NCBI GenBank assembly: GCA_041158165.1
Contig: JBEBBW010000004.1
Coordinates: 1 to 64,000 of the forward strand
DNA from: TMED14 sp041158165
GTDB lineage: Bacteria > Bacteroidota > Bacteroidia > Flavobacteriales > Schleiferiaceae
Direction of reading: 5' to 3'
DNA: 64,000 nt
Position numbers and translations under genes: made by a program. Under the pieces are notes generated by a model. It ran no database searches. It saw nothing but the letters and a program-made list of their open reading frames with translations, and was not told the origin of the DNA. Positions 25,977 through 34,188 of the stretch are shown piece after piece. Numbering within the stretch: position 1 is the stretch's first letter; every line of letters starts with the position of its first letter.

Positions 25977-26396
25977 ATGGCTAATACAAAAACCGCGAAA
26001 TACGACGCAGCCTACCTGCGCATGGCGGCCGAGTGGTCAAAGCTGTCCTATTGCCAACGCCGCCAAGTCGGCGCACTCATCGTCAAGGGACGCAGCATTA
26101 TCTCCGACGGCTACAACGGCACGCCGAGCGGATTCGAAAATTTTTGTGAAGACGAGGAAGGCTACACCAAGTGGTACGTGCTTCACGCCGAGGCAAACGC
26201 CATCCTGAAGGTGGCGTCGACGACCCAGTCGTGCGAAGGTGCCACGCTCTACCTAACCATGTCTCCCTGCCGGGAGTGCAGCAAGCTCATCCTCCAAGCG
26301 GGGATCCGCCGTGTTGTGTACGCTACCGAGTACAAAGACCTGTCGGGTGTGGAGTTCCTGCGCAAAGCGGGCGTGGAAGTTGAGTTGGCTCGTTAG
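25977..26396 (+). CDS. dCMP/deoxycytidylate deaminase
   Basis: A 139-residue zinc deaminase converting dCMP to dUMP for thymidylate synthesis. The zinc site is His70-Ala-Glu72 (HAEANAI) with Cys98-x2-Cys101 (PCREC). The N-terminal RRQVGALIVKGRSIISDGYNGTPSG is typical. The last codons and the TAG stop lie inside a tandem octamer repeat (26384-26423). It may be cotranscribed with the upstream tRNA-Leu. Confidence 0.93.
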   Translation: MANTKTAKYDAAYLRMAAEWSKLSYCQRRQVGALIVKGRSIISDGYNGTPSGFENFCEDEEGYTKWYVLHAEANAILKVASTTQSCEGATLYLTMSPCRECSKLILQAGIRRVVYATEYKDLSGVEFLRKAGVEVELAR

Positions 26397-26423
26397 CTAG
26401 TTGGCTAGTTGGCTGGTTAGCTA
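26384..26423 (-). repeat. Tandem octamer array, locus 1 (5 units)
   Basis: Five consecutive octamers fitting GTTRGCTN on the plus strand (NAGCYAMC on the minus strand) run from within the last four sense codons of the dCMP deaminase gene into the intergenic space. A degenerate unit follows. The same family occurs at 43195-43346 and 44988-45027. Confidence 0.9.
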
Positions 26424-26455
26424 GTTTGGCCAATGCTCGTTACTAATGCTTGGAA

Positions 26456-26484
26456 ATAAAAAAAGCCACCCTCCCGGATGGCTT
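26456..26484 (-). terminator. Terminator of the small acidic lipoprotein gene
   Basis: An AAGCCA/TGGCTT stem with a ten-base loop; on the minus strand it is followed by a run of seven T and further T-rich sequence. Confidence 0.7.
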
Positions 26485-26509
26485 CTCTCTTTAGAGCTCT
26501 AGAGAAAAA

Positions 26510-26704
26510 TTACTCAGCAGCAGCCTCTTCGCCTTCAGCAGCAACCTCTTCGGTAGCAGCAGCAGCGGTGGTGTCTTCAGTAACTACCTCTTCAACCACG
26601 GTCGTATCTACCGTCTCTTCTACAACTGCTTCTTCAGCAGCGTTGTTGCAGGCGGCGAAAGCAACGAGGGCCAGGGCGCTCAGAAAAAAGCTTACTTTTT
26701 TCAT
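26510..26704 (-). CDS. Small acidic low-complexity lipoprotein
   Basis: A 64-residue protein with a clear lipoprotein signal (Cys19 in AFAAC). The 45-residue mature part is built almost only from Ala, Glu, Val and Thr, with no aromatic or basic residues after the Cys. Such short acidic lipoproteins are common in Bacteroidota and unassigned. It has its own promoter and terminator, which supports it being real. No function can be assigned. Confidence 0.7.
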   Translation of the reverse strand: MKKVSFFLSALALVAFAACNNAAEEAVVEETVDTTVVEEVVTEDTTAAAATEEVAAEGEEAAAE

Positions 26705-26748
26705 TTTGGGTTTTGGTTTTTAATTGTTTAGGACTTCGAAATCCACTG

Positions 26749-26778
26749 CAAAGGTAGTGCAATTTTTATGTCATGCAA
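26749..26778 (-). promoter_or_regulatory. Complete promoter (-33 TTG, 19 bases, -7 TACCTTTG) of the small lipoprotein gene
   Basis: On the minus strand a TTG (26776-26778) is separated by 19 bases from TACCTTTG (26749-26756), matching the Bacteroidota promoter. The ATG is 44 bases further on, so this gene has a true leader. Confidence 0.75.
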
Positions 26779-26788
26779 GAGGTACCAC

Positions 26789-28339
26789 TTAAATCAATCT
26801 TTTTAAAAGTGAAGTCATGGACACAGATTCGTGCAAATTGGCCTTCAACTCGCTGATTTTCAGACGAATTTGTTTCATGCTGTCGCGGTCGCGAAGCGTT
26901 ACACTTTGGTCTTCTAAGGATTGATGATCTACCGTAATACAGTACGGAGTACCTACAGCGTCCTGTCGGCGGTAGCGTTTGCCGATGGCGTCTTTCTCGT
27001 CGACCGCCACTTGGAAGTCCCACCGCAGCTCGTCGTACACGGCTTGGGCGAGTTCCGGCAGGCCATCCTTTTTCAAGAGCGGCAAAATAGCAACCTGAGT
27101 CGGTGCCACAGCGTAGGGCAGGCGGAGCACCGTCCGCGTTGAGCCGTCTTCGAGGACTTCTTCGTCGAGCGCGGTGGATAGGACTGCCAAGAACAAGCGG
27201 TCCAGACCGACCGAAGTTTCTACGACGTAGGGCGTGTAGGATTCGTTGGTTTCGGGATCAAAGTACTGAACCTTGCGGCCGGAATACTCCTCGTGGCGGC
27301 TCAGGTCAAAGTCGGTGCGCGAGTGAATGCCCTCGAGTTCCTTGAATCCAAACGGAAACTGGAATTCAATGTCGGCCGCCGCGTTGGCGTAGTGCGCCAG
27401 CTTTTCGTGGTCGTGAAAGCGGTAGCGCTCCGCGCCAAGCCCAAGGGCTTGGTGCCACTTCATGCGGGCTTCCTTCCAGTGGGCGTACCACTGCATCTCG
27501 CTGCCGGGGCGCACGAAGTACTGCATTTCCATTTGCTCGAACTCCCGCATGCGGAAGATGAACTGGCGCGCCACGATTTCGTTGCGAAACGCCTTACCCG
27601 TTTGGGCGATTCCAAACGGAAGCTTCATACGCCCCGTCTTTTGCACGTTGAGGAAGTTCACAAAAATTCCTTGGGCCGTTTCGGGGCGCAGGTAGAGGTC
27701 GCTGGCGTCCTCGGCCACGGAACCCACCTTGGTGGCAAACATGAGGTTGAACTGCCGCAGCTCGGTCCAGTTTGCGCTTCCGCTCACCGGGCAAGTGATT
27801 TTTTCGTCAATAATCACTTGACGCGCTTCACTTAGGTTACCCGCTTCAAGCGCTTGGTTAAAGCGCGAAAGGGCCGCGTCGGCCTTGCTCAGGTACTCGA
27901 CGACACGCGGGTTGGTGCTTCGGTACAGCGCCTCGTCAAAGCTTGCGCCAAATCGTTCTTTGGCTTTTTCTACCTCTTTGTCCGCCTTTTGGCGGAGCTT
28001 TTCGGCGTAGTCCTCCACCAGGACGTCGGCTCGGTAGCGCTTCTTGCTGTCTTTGTTGTCGATCATCGGATCGTTGAAGGCGTCGACGTGTCCGCTCGCC
28101 TTCCATACGGTCGGGTGCATGAAAATGGCGGAATCCAATCCGACCACATTCCCCTGGAGCTGGACCATCGCCTTCCACCAGTAGGTGCGCAGGTTGTTTT
28201 TCAGCAGCACACCGTTTTGTCCGTAGTCGTACACCGCGCTCAGGCCGTCGTACAGTTCACTGGATTGAAAAATAAAGCCGTACTCTTTGGCGTGGGCGAT
28301 GACGCGCTTAAAAGCTTCTTCGGGACTGAGGTTCGACAT
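26789..28339 (-). CDS. glyS: Glycine-tRNA ligase (alpha2 type)
   Basis: A 516-residue class II synthetase of the homodimeric (eukaryote/archaea-like) type. Visible are the N-terminal GFIFQSSELYDGLSAVYDYGQNGV, motif 2 around the FRNEIVARQFIFRMREFEQMEMQYF segment, motif 3 SVGLDRLFLAVLS, and a C-terminal anticodon-binding domain. It lies seven bases downstream of marC on the same strand. Confidence 0.96.
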   Translation of the reverse strand: MSNLSPEEAFKRVIAHAKEYGFIFQSSELYDGLSAVYDYGQNGVLLKNNLRTYWWKAMVQLQGNVVGLDSAIFMHPTVWKASGHVDAFNDPMIDNKDSKKRYRADVLVEDYAEKLRQKADKEVEKAKERFGASFDEALYRSTNPRVVEYLSKADAALSRFNQALEAGNLSEARQVIIDEKITCPVSGSANWTELRQFNLMFATKVGSVAEDASDLYLRPETAQGIFVNFLNVQKTGRMKLPFGIAQTGKAFRNEIVARQFIFRMREFEQMEMQYFVRPGSEMQWYAHWKEARMKWHQALGLGAERYRFHDHEKLAHYANAAADIEFQFPFGFKELEGIHSRTDFDLSRHEEYSGRKVQYFDPETNESYTPYVVETSVGLDRLFLAVLSTALDEEVLEDGSTRTVLRLPYAVAPTQVAILPLLKKDGLPELAQAVYDELRWDFQVAVDEKDAIGKRYRRQDAVGTPYCITVDHQSLEDQSVTLRDRDSMKQIRLKISELKANLHESVSMTSLLKRLI

Positions 28340-28346
28340 GGCAGAG

Positions 28347-28919
28347 TTAGGATAAAAGGGTTGGTAAGTTGGTGGTGAACAACTTTACCGAAATGGCTAA
28401 TAAAATGATTCCAAAAACTTTGCGGAGCACATTGATGCCGTTTTTGCCCAGAACCTGCTCCAGGTGCTTGGTGTTTTTCAGTACCAGAAAGACGAGCACT
28501 GCGTTGATAAGGATGCCGACAATGATGTTGACGGTCGCAAACTCCGAGCGAATGGAAACGAGCGTAGTCAAGGTTCCGGCGCCAGCAATCAAGGGGAATG
28601 CGATGGGCACGATGCTGGCGGACTCCGGTTCCGCTTCTTTGTAAATGCGCACCCCCAAAATCATTTCGAGGGCCAGGAAAAACAGCACCAATGAGCCGGC
28701 CACCGCAAACGAGGCGACGTCTACGCCAAAGAGTTGAAGGATGCCTTCGCCCACAAAGAGGAACAAAATCATAATGGCCGTGGCCGCAACGGTGGCTTTT
28801 TCGCTCTGAATGTGGCCCACGCGGTTGCGCAGGGAAATGATGACGGGAATGCTGCCGATGATGTCAATCACGGCGAACAAAACCATGGTCACGCTGAGTA
28901 TTTCTGAAAAATTCACCAC
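28347..28919 (-). CDS. MarC family integral membrane protein
   Basis: A 190-residue protein with about six membrane helices of the MarC/UPF0056 family; function unproven in spite of the name. The typical IDIIGSIPVIISL, FPLIAGAGTLTTL and AINAVLVFL-like segments are present. The start is a GTG (28919 or the adjacent 28916), four bases after a perfect -7 box. It is divergent from the DUF3109 gene. Confidence 0.85.
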   Translation of the reverse strand: MVNFSEILSVTMVLFAVIDIIGSIPVIISLRNRVGHIQSEKATVAATAIMILFLFVGEGILQLFGVDVASFAVAGSLVLFFLALEMILGVRIYKEAEPESASIVPIAFPLIAGAGTLTTLVSIRSEFATVNIIVGILINAVLVFLVLKNTKHLEQVLGKNGINVLRKVFGIILLAISVKLFTTNLPTLLS

Positions 28920-28923
28920 GGCG

Positions 28924-28931
28924 CAAAGGTA
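28924..28931 (-). promoter_or_regulatory. -7 box for marC
   Basis: TACCTTTG on the minus strand, four bases before the GTG at 28919. Confidence 0.6.
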
Positions 28932-28951
28932 GTGTGCTGCGGTGGAGCCGC

Positions 28952-28959
28952 TACTTTTG
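28952..28959 (+). promoter_or_regulatory. -7 box for the DUF3109 gene
   Basis: TACTTTTG, perfect consensus, four bases before the GTG at 28964; it helps fix that start. Confidence 0.6.
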
Positions 28960-28963
28960 TGTG

Positions 28964-29545
28964 GTGATCTCGATTGGAACGACCCTGGCCTCAGACGAAG
29001 TTTTTTCGCACGCGTTCGTGTGCGACCTCAGCAAGTGCAGAGGCGCCTGCTGCGTGGAAGGCGATGCGGGGGCCCCGCTTCGCGAAGACGAGCTGGCGGT
29101 GCTGGACCGGATTTCGGTGGCGGTTGCGCCCTACCTGCGCCCCGAAGGCTTGGCCGCATTGGCCGAACAGGGGAACTACGTGAGGGATACCGACGGCGAA
29201 TGGGTGACGCCTTTGGTCCACGGAAAAGAGTGTGCCTACGTCGTTTTTGAGGGCGGAACCACGTACTGCGGCATCGAGCGGGCCTACCGCGACGGTGTGG
29301 TGGATTGGCCCAAGCCGTTGTCGTGCCACTTGTACCCCATTCGGGTCACTTCGTACCGGGCCTACGACGCCTTAAATGTGGACCACTGGAAGGTCTGCGA
29401 GCCCGCATGCAGCTTGGGACAGGCGCTCAAGGTTCCGGTTTTTCGGTTTCTCAAGGATCCGCTCATAAGGGCCTATGGATCAGCGTGGTACGAGGAAGCA
29501 GAACTCGTGCACCAGGCGCTCGAGCAAGAGCGCGGCAAGGCCTGA
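28964..29545 (+). CDS. DUF3109 family protein
   Basis: A 193-residue cytoplasmic protein of a Cys-rich Bacteroidota family. Conserved Cys motifs are CDLSKCRGACC near the N-terminus, HGKECAY, TYCGIE, LSCHLYP and CEPACSLG, suggesting metal or Fe-S binding. Function is unknown. The GTG at 28964 is chosen because it gives the family N-terminus (ISIGTTLASDEVF) and sits four bases after a -7 box; a longer reading from 28934 would include the promoter. Confidence 0.85.
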   Translation: MISIGTTLASDEVFSHAFVCDLSKCRGACCVEGDAGAPLREDELAVLDRISVAVAPYLRPEGLAALAEQGNYVRDTDGEWVTPLVHGKECAYVVFEGGTTYCGIERAYRDGVVDWPKPLSCHLYPIRVTSYRAYDALNVDHWKVCEPACSLGQALKVPVFRFLKDPLIRAYGSAWYEEAELVHQALEQERGKA

Positions 29546-29587
29546 GGGCTTTGTTGAAAACTATGGTATAATGTTCAAATCTATCCC

Positions 29588-29618
29588 TTGTGTGCGAGGG
29601 AAGAGTTTTAAACTTTTG
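29588..29618 (+). promoter_or_regulatory. Candidate nrd operon promoter
   Basis: TTG at 29588-29590, 20 bases, then AACTTTTG at 29611-29618, about 92 bases before nrdB. The 165-base gap also holds a TCCCT/AGGGA inverted repeat around the -33 element. I see no clear NrdR box. Confidence 0.45.
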
Positions 29619-29710
29619 TAAGGCGCAAAACAGCCCCTCACGTTAAGCCCGTTCGCTTCGAAATGCTAATGTTTTGTTATTCAATAGGATACGAAAAAAG
29701 AATTTGAACG

Positions 29711-30703
29711 ATGAGCCACACTACGAACACTAACGAGCCGATTCTCAAGGAGAACCCAAACCGCTTCGTGCTCTTTCCCATTGAGCACAACGACATCTGG
29801 GAAATCTACAAGAAAGCGGAGGCTAGTTTTTGGACCGCCGAGGAGATTGACCTGCACCAGGACGTGACCGACTGGGAGAACAAGCTTACCGACGACGAGC
29901 GCTACTTCGTGAAGCACATTTTGGCGTTCTTCGCGGCGTCAGACGGTATCGTGAACGAAAACCTCGCCGAGAACTTCGTGAACGAGGTGCAGTACACCGA
30001 GGCCAAGTTTTTCTATGGCTTCCAAATCATGATGGAGAACATCCACAGCGAGACCTACTCGCTGCTGATCGACACCTACGTGAAAGATCCCCAGGAGCGC
30101 CATCAGTTGTTCAATGCCATCGACACCTTTGAAGCGATCAAAAAGAAGGCGGACTGGGCATTGCGTTGGATCAAGTCACCGTCGTTTGCCGAGCGCCTGA
30201 TCGCGTTTGCCGCAGTGGAAGGCATTTTCTTTAGCGGCGCATTCTGCTCCATTTTCTGGATGAAAAAGCGCGGACTTATGCCTGGCTTGACCTTCTCGAA
30301 CGAGTTGATTAGCCGCGATGAGGGCATGCACTGTGACTTTGCCGTACACCTTCACAATCACCACCTGATCAACAAGGTGCCCAAGAAGCGCATTACCCAA
30401 ATCATTGTGGAGGCCCTAGATATTGAGCGTGAATTCATCACGGAATCGCTGCCGGTGGACCTGATTGGCATGAACAGCCGCCTCATGGCTCAGTACCTCG
30501 AATTCGTTACCGATCGCTTGCTTTCAGAGCTCGGTTGCGACAAGGTGTACAACAAGGAGAACCCCTTTGACTTCATGGATATGATTTCGCTTGAGGGCAA
30601 AACCAATTTCTTTGAGAAGCGCGTTTCGGACTACCGCAAAGCCGGTGTAGGTTCCGAGGTCGAGTCTAAGGCCGATGCGTTCTCGTTTGATTCAGATTTC
30701 TAA
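29711..30703 (+). CDS. nrdB: Ribonucleotide reductase class Ia, small (beta) subunit
   Basis: A 330-residue di-iron ferritin-like protein generating the tyrosyl radical. Iron ligands include Glu109 and His112 in MMENIHSETY, with the radical Tyr116 four residues after the His; later ligands lie in AAVEGIFF and SRDEGMHCDF. The C-terminal FSFDSDF is the peptide that docks to the large subunit. nrdA follows after 12 bases. Confidence 0.96.
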   Translation: MSHTTNTNEPILKENPNRFVLFPIEHNDIWEIYKKAEASFWTAEEIDLHQDVTDWENKLTDDERYFVKHILAFFAASDGIVNENLAENFVNEVQYTEAKFFYGFQIMMENIHSETYSLLIDTYVKDPQERHQLFNAIDTFEAIKKKADWALRWIKSPSFAERLIAFAAVEGIFFSGAFCSIFWMKKRGLMPGLTFSNELISRDEGMHCDFAVHLHNHHLINKVPKKRITQIIVEALDIEREFITESLPVDLIGMNSRLMAQYLEFVTDRLLSELGCDKVYNKENPFDFMDMISLEGKTNFFEKRVSDYRKAGVGSEVESKADAFSFDSDF

Positions 30704-30715
30704 GCGAATACGCAC

Positions 30716-33154
30716 ATGATGCACGTTATCAAGCGCGACGGCCGCAAGGAAGCCGTCAAATTCGACAAGATTACCGCCCGTATCCAAAAGCTCTGCTACG
30801 GCCTGAGTCCGTTGGTAGACCCGGTGGCCGTTGCACTTCGCGTGATTGAAGGCCTGTACGACGGAGTTACCACGAGCGAACTGGACAGCCTTGCGGCGGA
30901 GGTTGCCGCTTCGATGACCGTGCGCCACCCTGATTTTGCGCAACTCGCAGCCCGTATCGCGGTTAGCAACCTGCACAAAAACACCAACAAGTCGTTCACC
31001 GAGACGATGCGTGCCATGCACCAGTACGTCAACCCCAGGACGAACCAGGCTGCGCCACTCATCGCCGACGACGTGATGGAGTTGATCGAAAAGAATGCGG
31101 AGCTCCTGGATTCGACGGTGATTTACGACCGCGACTTTAGTTACGACTACTTCGGATTTAAGACGCTCGAGCGCTCGTACCTGCTTCGAATGAACGGAGC
31201 CATCGCGGAGCGTCCTCAGCAAATGCTCCTTCGCGTTTCGTTGGGCATTCATAAGGAGAACATTCAGGCCGCCATCGAGACCTACGACGGAATGTCGCGC
31301 GGACTCTACACCCACGCCACGCCGACGTTGTTCAACGCGGGTACGCCAAAGCCCCAAATGTCAAGCTGCTTCCTGCTTCAGATGGCCGACGACAGCATCG
31401 ACGGCATCTACGACACCTTGAAGCAAACGGCGAAAATTTCGCAAAGCGCTGGCGGTATTGGCCTGAGCATTCACAATGTGCGCGCCACGGGGTCCTACAT
31501 CCGCGGCACGAACGGAACGTCGAACGGCTTGATTCCGTTGCTGCGCGTGTTCAACGATACGGCCCGCTACGTGGACCAAGGCGGAGGCAAACGCAAGGGA
31601 TCCTTCGCGGTATACCTCGAGCCATGGCACGCAGACATTTTTGACTTCTTGGACCTCAAGAAAAACACGGGTAAAGAAGAGCTTCGCGCCCGCGATTTGT
31701 TCTATGCCATGTGGATTTCTGACGTGTTCATGGAGCGCGTTGAAGCTGATGCGGAGTGGACGCTCATGTGTCCGAACGAGTGCCCGGGATTGTACGACAC
31801 TTACGGTGCCGCCTTTAAGGACTTGTATGAAGGCTACGAGCGCGCCGGCAAAGGCCGCCGTACGATCAAGGCGCGCGAGCTTTGGACAAAAATCCTTGAG
31901 AGCCAAATCGAGACCGGCACGCCCTACATGCTGTACAAGGACGCTGCCAACGAAAAGTCCAACCAGAAGAACCTTGGTACGATTCGCTCGTCGAACTTGT
32001 GCACCGAAATTTTGGAGTACACGGCGCCCGACGAAATCGCGGTGTGCAACCTGGCGTCTATTGCGCTTCCCAAGTACGTGGAGAACGGAGCATTTGACCA
32101 TCAAATGCTCTACGACGTGGTGTATAAGGTGACCTACAACCTCAACGACGTCATCGACCAGAACTACTACCCGGTGCCCGAAGCGCGCAACTCCAACATG
32201 CGCCACCGCCCCGTGGGCCTTGGCGTACAAGGTTTGGCGGACGCCTTCATCAAGCTCCGCTTGCCGTTCACCTCGCCCGAGGCGCGTCAGCTTAACAAAG
32301 ACATCTTCGAGACCATCTACTTCGCTGCGGTAACCGCCTCGTGCGACATGGCCAAGAAGGACGGCGCCTACGAAACCTTCAAGGGATCGCCGATTAGCGA
32401 AGGTAAGTTCCAGTTTAACCTATGGGGCGTAAGCGAAGACGAGCTCAGCGGACGCTGGGATTGGAAGGCACTCCGCAAGGAGGTAATGAAGCACGGCGTG
32501 CGCAACTCGCTGCTCGTGGCTCCGATGCCCACTGCTTCAACGTCGCAGATTCTCGGCAACAACGAGTGCTTCGAGCCGTACACGAGCAACCTGTACACCC
32601 GCCGTGTGCTTTCGGGCGAGTTCATCGTGGTGAACAAGCATTTGCTGGTGGACCTGGTCAAGCTCGGACTTTGGAACGACGACCTGAAGAACGCCATCAT
32701 GGCGAACAACGGTTCGATCCAAGCCATTGACGGCATTCCCGACAACATCAAGGAACTGTACAAAACGGTGTGGGAGCTCTCGATGCGCGACATCATCGAT
32801 ATGGCCGCCGACCGCGGACTCTTCATTGACCAGTCGCAGTCGCTCAACCTGTTTGTCGAGTCGCCCAACATGGGCAAGTTGACTTCGATGCACTTCTATG
32901 CATGGAAGAAGGGCCTCAAGACGGGTATGTACTACTTGCGCACCAAAGCGGCCTCTGCAGCCATCAAGTTCACGGTAAAGAAGCGCAGCGAAGCGGCTCC
33001 AGCCGAAGAGGTGTTCAGTGAAGTAGATCAGCTCAAGCAGCAGCAGGAGGCAGTGGCCGCCATGTCGACCCCTGAGGTGAAGATCTATAGTGCTGAAGAG
33101 GCTGTAGCGTGCTCGCTAGATAATCCGGAAGCCTGCGAGGCCTGCGGATCCTGA
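30716..33154 (+). CDS. nrdA: Ribonucleotide reductase class Ia, large (alpha) subunit
   Basis: An 812-residue enzyme reducing ribonucleoside diphosphates. An ATP-cone (about 1-95, VIKRDGRKEAVKFDKITARI) gives allosteric control. The catalytic barrel contains SSCFLLQM, CNLASIALPKYV and the APMPTASTSQILGNNECFEP loop. Redox-active Cys807 and Cys810 lie at the C-terminus (CEACGS). It ends before a strong terminator and is cotranscribed with nrdB. Confidence 0.97.
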   Translation: MMHVIKRDGRKEAVKFDKITARIQKLCYGLSPLVDPVAVALRVIEGLYDGVTTSELDSLAAEVAASMTVRHPDFAQLAARIAVSNLHKNTNKSFTETMRAMHQYVNPRTNQAAPLIADDVMELIEKNAELLDSTVIYDRDFSYDYFGFKTLERSYLLRMNGAIAERPQQMLLRVSLGIHKENIQAAIETYDGMSRGLYTHATPTLFNAGTPKPQMSSCFLLQMADDSIDGIYDTLKQTAKISQSAGGIGLSIHNVRATGSYIRGTNGTSNGLIPLLRVFNDTARYVDQGGGKRKGSFAVYLEPWHADIFDFLDLKKNTGKEELRARDLFYAMWISDVFMERVEADAEWTLMCPNECPGLYDTYGAAFKDLYEGYERAGKGRRTIKARELWTKILESQIETGTPYMLYKDAANEKSNQKNLGTIRSSNLCTEILEYTAPDEIAVCNLASIALPKYVENGAFDHQMLYDVVYKVTYNLNDVIDQNYYPVPEARNSNMRHRPVGLGVQGLADAFIKLRLPFTSPEARQLNKDIFETIYFAAVTASCDMAKKDGAYETFKGSPISEGKFQFNLWGVSEDELSGRWDWKALRKEVMKHGVRNSLLVAPMPTASTSQILGNNECFEPYTSNLYTRRVLSGEFIVVNKHLLVDLVKLGLWNDDLKNAIMANNGSIQAIDGIPDNIKELYKTVWELSMRDIIDMAADRGLFIDQSQSLNLFVESPNMGKLTSMHFYAWKKGLKTGMYYLRTKAASAAIKFTVKKRSEAAPAEEVFSEVDQLKQQQEAVAAMSTPEVKIYSAEEAVACSLDNPEACEACGS

Positions 33155-33175
33155 GCCAAATTTGCAATTATTGCC

Positions 33176-33204
33176 AAAAGTGCCTGCTTCGTGCGGGCAC
33201 TTTT
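33176..33204 (+). terminator. nrd operon terminator
   Basis: A stem AAAAGTGCC/GGGCACTTTT with a loop of about ten bases, followed by CGTTTTG; 22 bases after the nrdA stop. Confidence 0.85.
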
Positions 33205-33270
33205 CGTTTTGTTAAACATTGTATTCCAGGAATTTGTGTAACTTAATAGCGCACAAAATCCAAACCGGTC

Positions 33271-33432
33271 ATGACCAGAGAACGCAGCACCCGCCGTGAC
33301 GTAGACGAAGTTCGCGAGCGGCACCGACACGAAGAGGAGGAGCACGACAAGGCTGCTACTACCACACAAGTAATTGTGCTAGTAGTGATCTTGGGAATTG
33401 TGGGAACTTTGGCGTACTACTTGAGCACCTAG
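33271..33432 (+). CDS. Small membrane protein, 53 residues
   Basis: A short open frame from ATG 33271 to TAG 33432. The first half is very charged (Arg/Glu/His/Asp-rich, about residues 3-29), and residues about 34-50 form a single hydrophobic helix (VIVLVVILGIVGTLAYY) near the C-terminus, so it looks like a tail-anchored or single-pass inner-membrane protein. It stands alone between the nrd terminator and the DjlA-like gene. No family recognised. The clean charge/hydrophobic split supports it as a real gene. Confidence 0.6.
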   Translation: MTRERSTRRDVDEVRERHRHEEEEHDKAATTTQVIVLVVILGIVGTLAYYLST

Positions 33433-33443
33433 CGACCCGGCCG

Positions 33444-33451
33444 TACCTTCG
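33444..33451 (+). promoter_or_regulatory. -7 box for the DjlA-like gene
   Basis: TACCTTCG, six bases before the ATG at 33458. Confidence 0.5.
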
Positions 33452-33457
33452 CTTCGC

Positions 33458-34186
33458 ATGAAGCGCTGGACAACGTGGTTAGGTGGCGGCCTTGGATGGG
33501 CCCTTGGCGGACCCGTGGGCGCACTCCTTGGCGCCGCGGTGGGTAACGCACTTTCGGACTTTTGGTCAACCGACGAGCGCGGATCGCAGGTACCGAGTTC
33601 GGAACGCGATTTTCACGCGTCGTTGTTGGTTTTGGCATCCATGGTGATCAAGGCCGACGGCAAGGTTGACGAGCGCGAGCTGAGCTTTGTTCGCGAACAG
33701 TTCCGCCAATGGTTTGGCGTGGAACGCGCCAACGAAGCGTTTTCGTTTTTCAAAAAAGTCGTTCAAGAACAGCCCGCCCTTACGACGGTGTGTGGCGAAG
33801 TGCGCCGCCACATGAGTGTGCAGGGGCGCATTCAGATTGTTGGATTTTTATTCGCACTCGCCTACGCCGACGGTGAGCTGCAGGCTTCTGAACGCCAAGT
33901 CATTGCCCGAATTGCGCAGTACCTTGGTCTCAACCAGCAGGATTTCAACCGCCAAGAGTTGCTGCACCGGCCGGCAGAAAAACGACGCGACCCCTACGAG
34001 GTGCTTGGCGTGACGCCGGAGGCGACCGATGCAGAGCTGAAGTCGGCCTACCGCAAACTGGTTAAAAAGTACCATCCTGATGCCCTTCAGGGTATGGGGG
34101 ATGACGTGGTGAAGGAGGCAGAGGCCACATTCCGCCAAATTCAGTCGGCCTACGAAGAACTTTGTAGCGCCCGCGGCATTAAGTAA
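33458..34186 (+). CDS. DjlA-like TerB/DnaJ-domain co-chaperone
   Basis: A 242-residue protein. A short glycine-rich hydrophobic N-terminus (about 8-32) may insert in or contact the membrane. A TerB-like helical domain (about 50-165, with IKADGKVDERELSFV and ALAYADGELQASERQVI) follows. The C-terminal J domain (about 178-242) has the His206-Pro-Asp208 motif that stimulates DnaK. This layout matches DjlA. The polyprenyl synthase gene starts two bases later. Confidence 0.88.
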   Translation: MKRWTTWLGGGLGWALGGPVGALLGAAVGNALSDFWSTDERGSQVPSSERDFHASLLVLASMVIKADGKVDERELSFVREQFRQWFGVERANEAFSFFKKVVQEQPALTTVCGEVRRHMSVQGRIQIVGFLFALAYADGELQASERQVIARIAQYLGLNQQDFNRQELLHRPAEKRRDPYEVLGVTPEATDAELKSAYRKLVKKYHPDALQGMGDDVVKEAEATFRQIQSAYEELCSARGIK

Positions 34187-34188
34187 GT

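Noticed and set aside
26489..26506. Palindrome around TAGAGCTCTA as an operator
   Set aside because: It lies just after the stop codon of the small lipoprotein gene, between gene and terminator, where an operator is unlikely.
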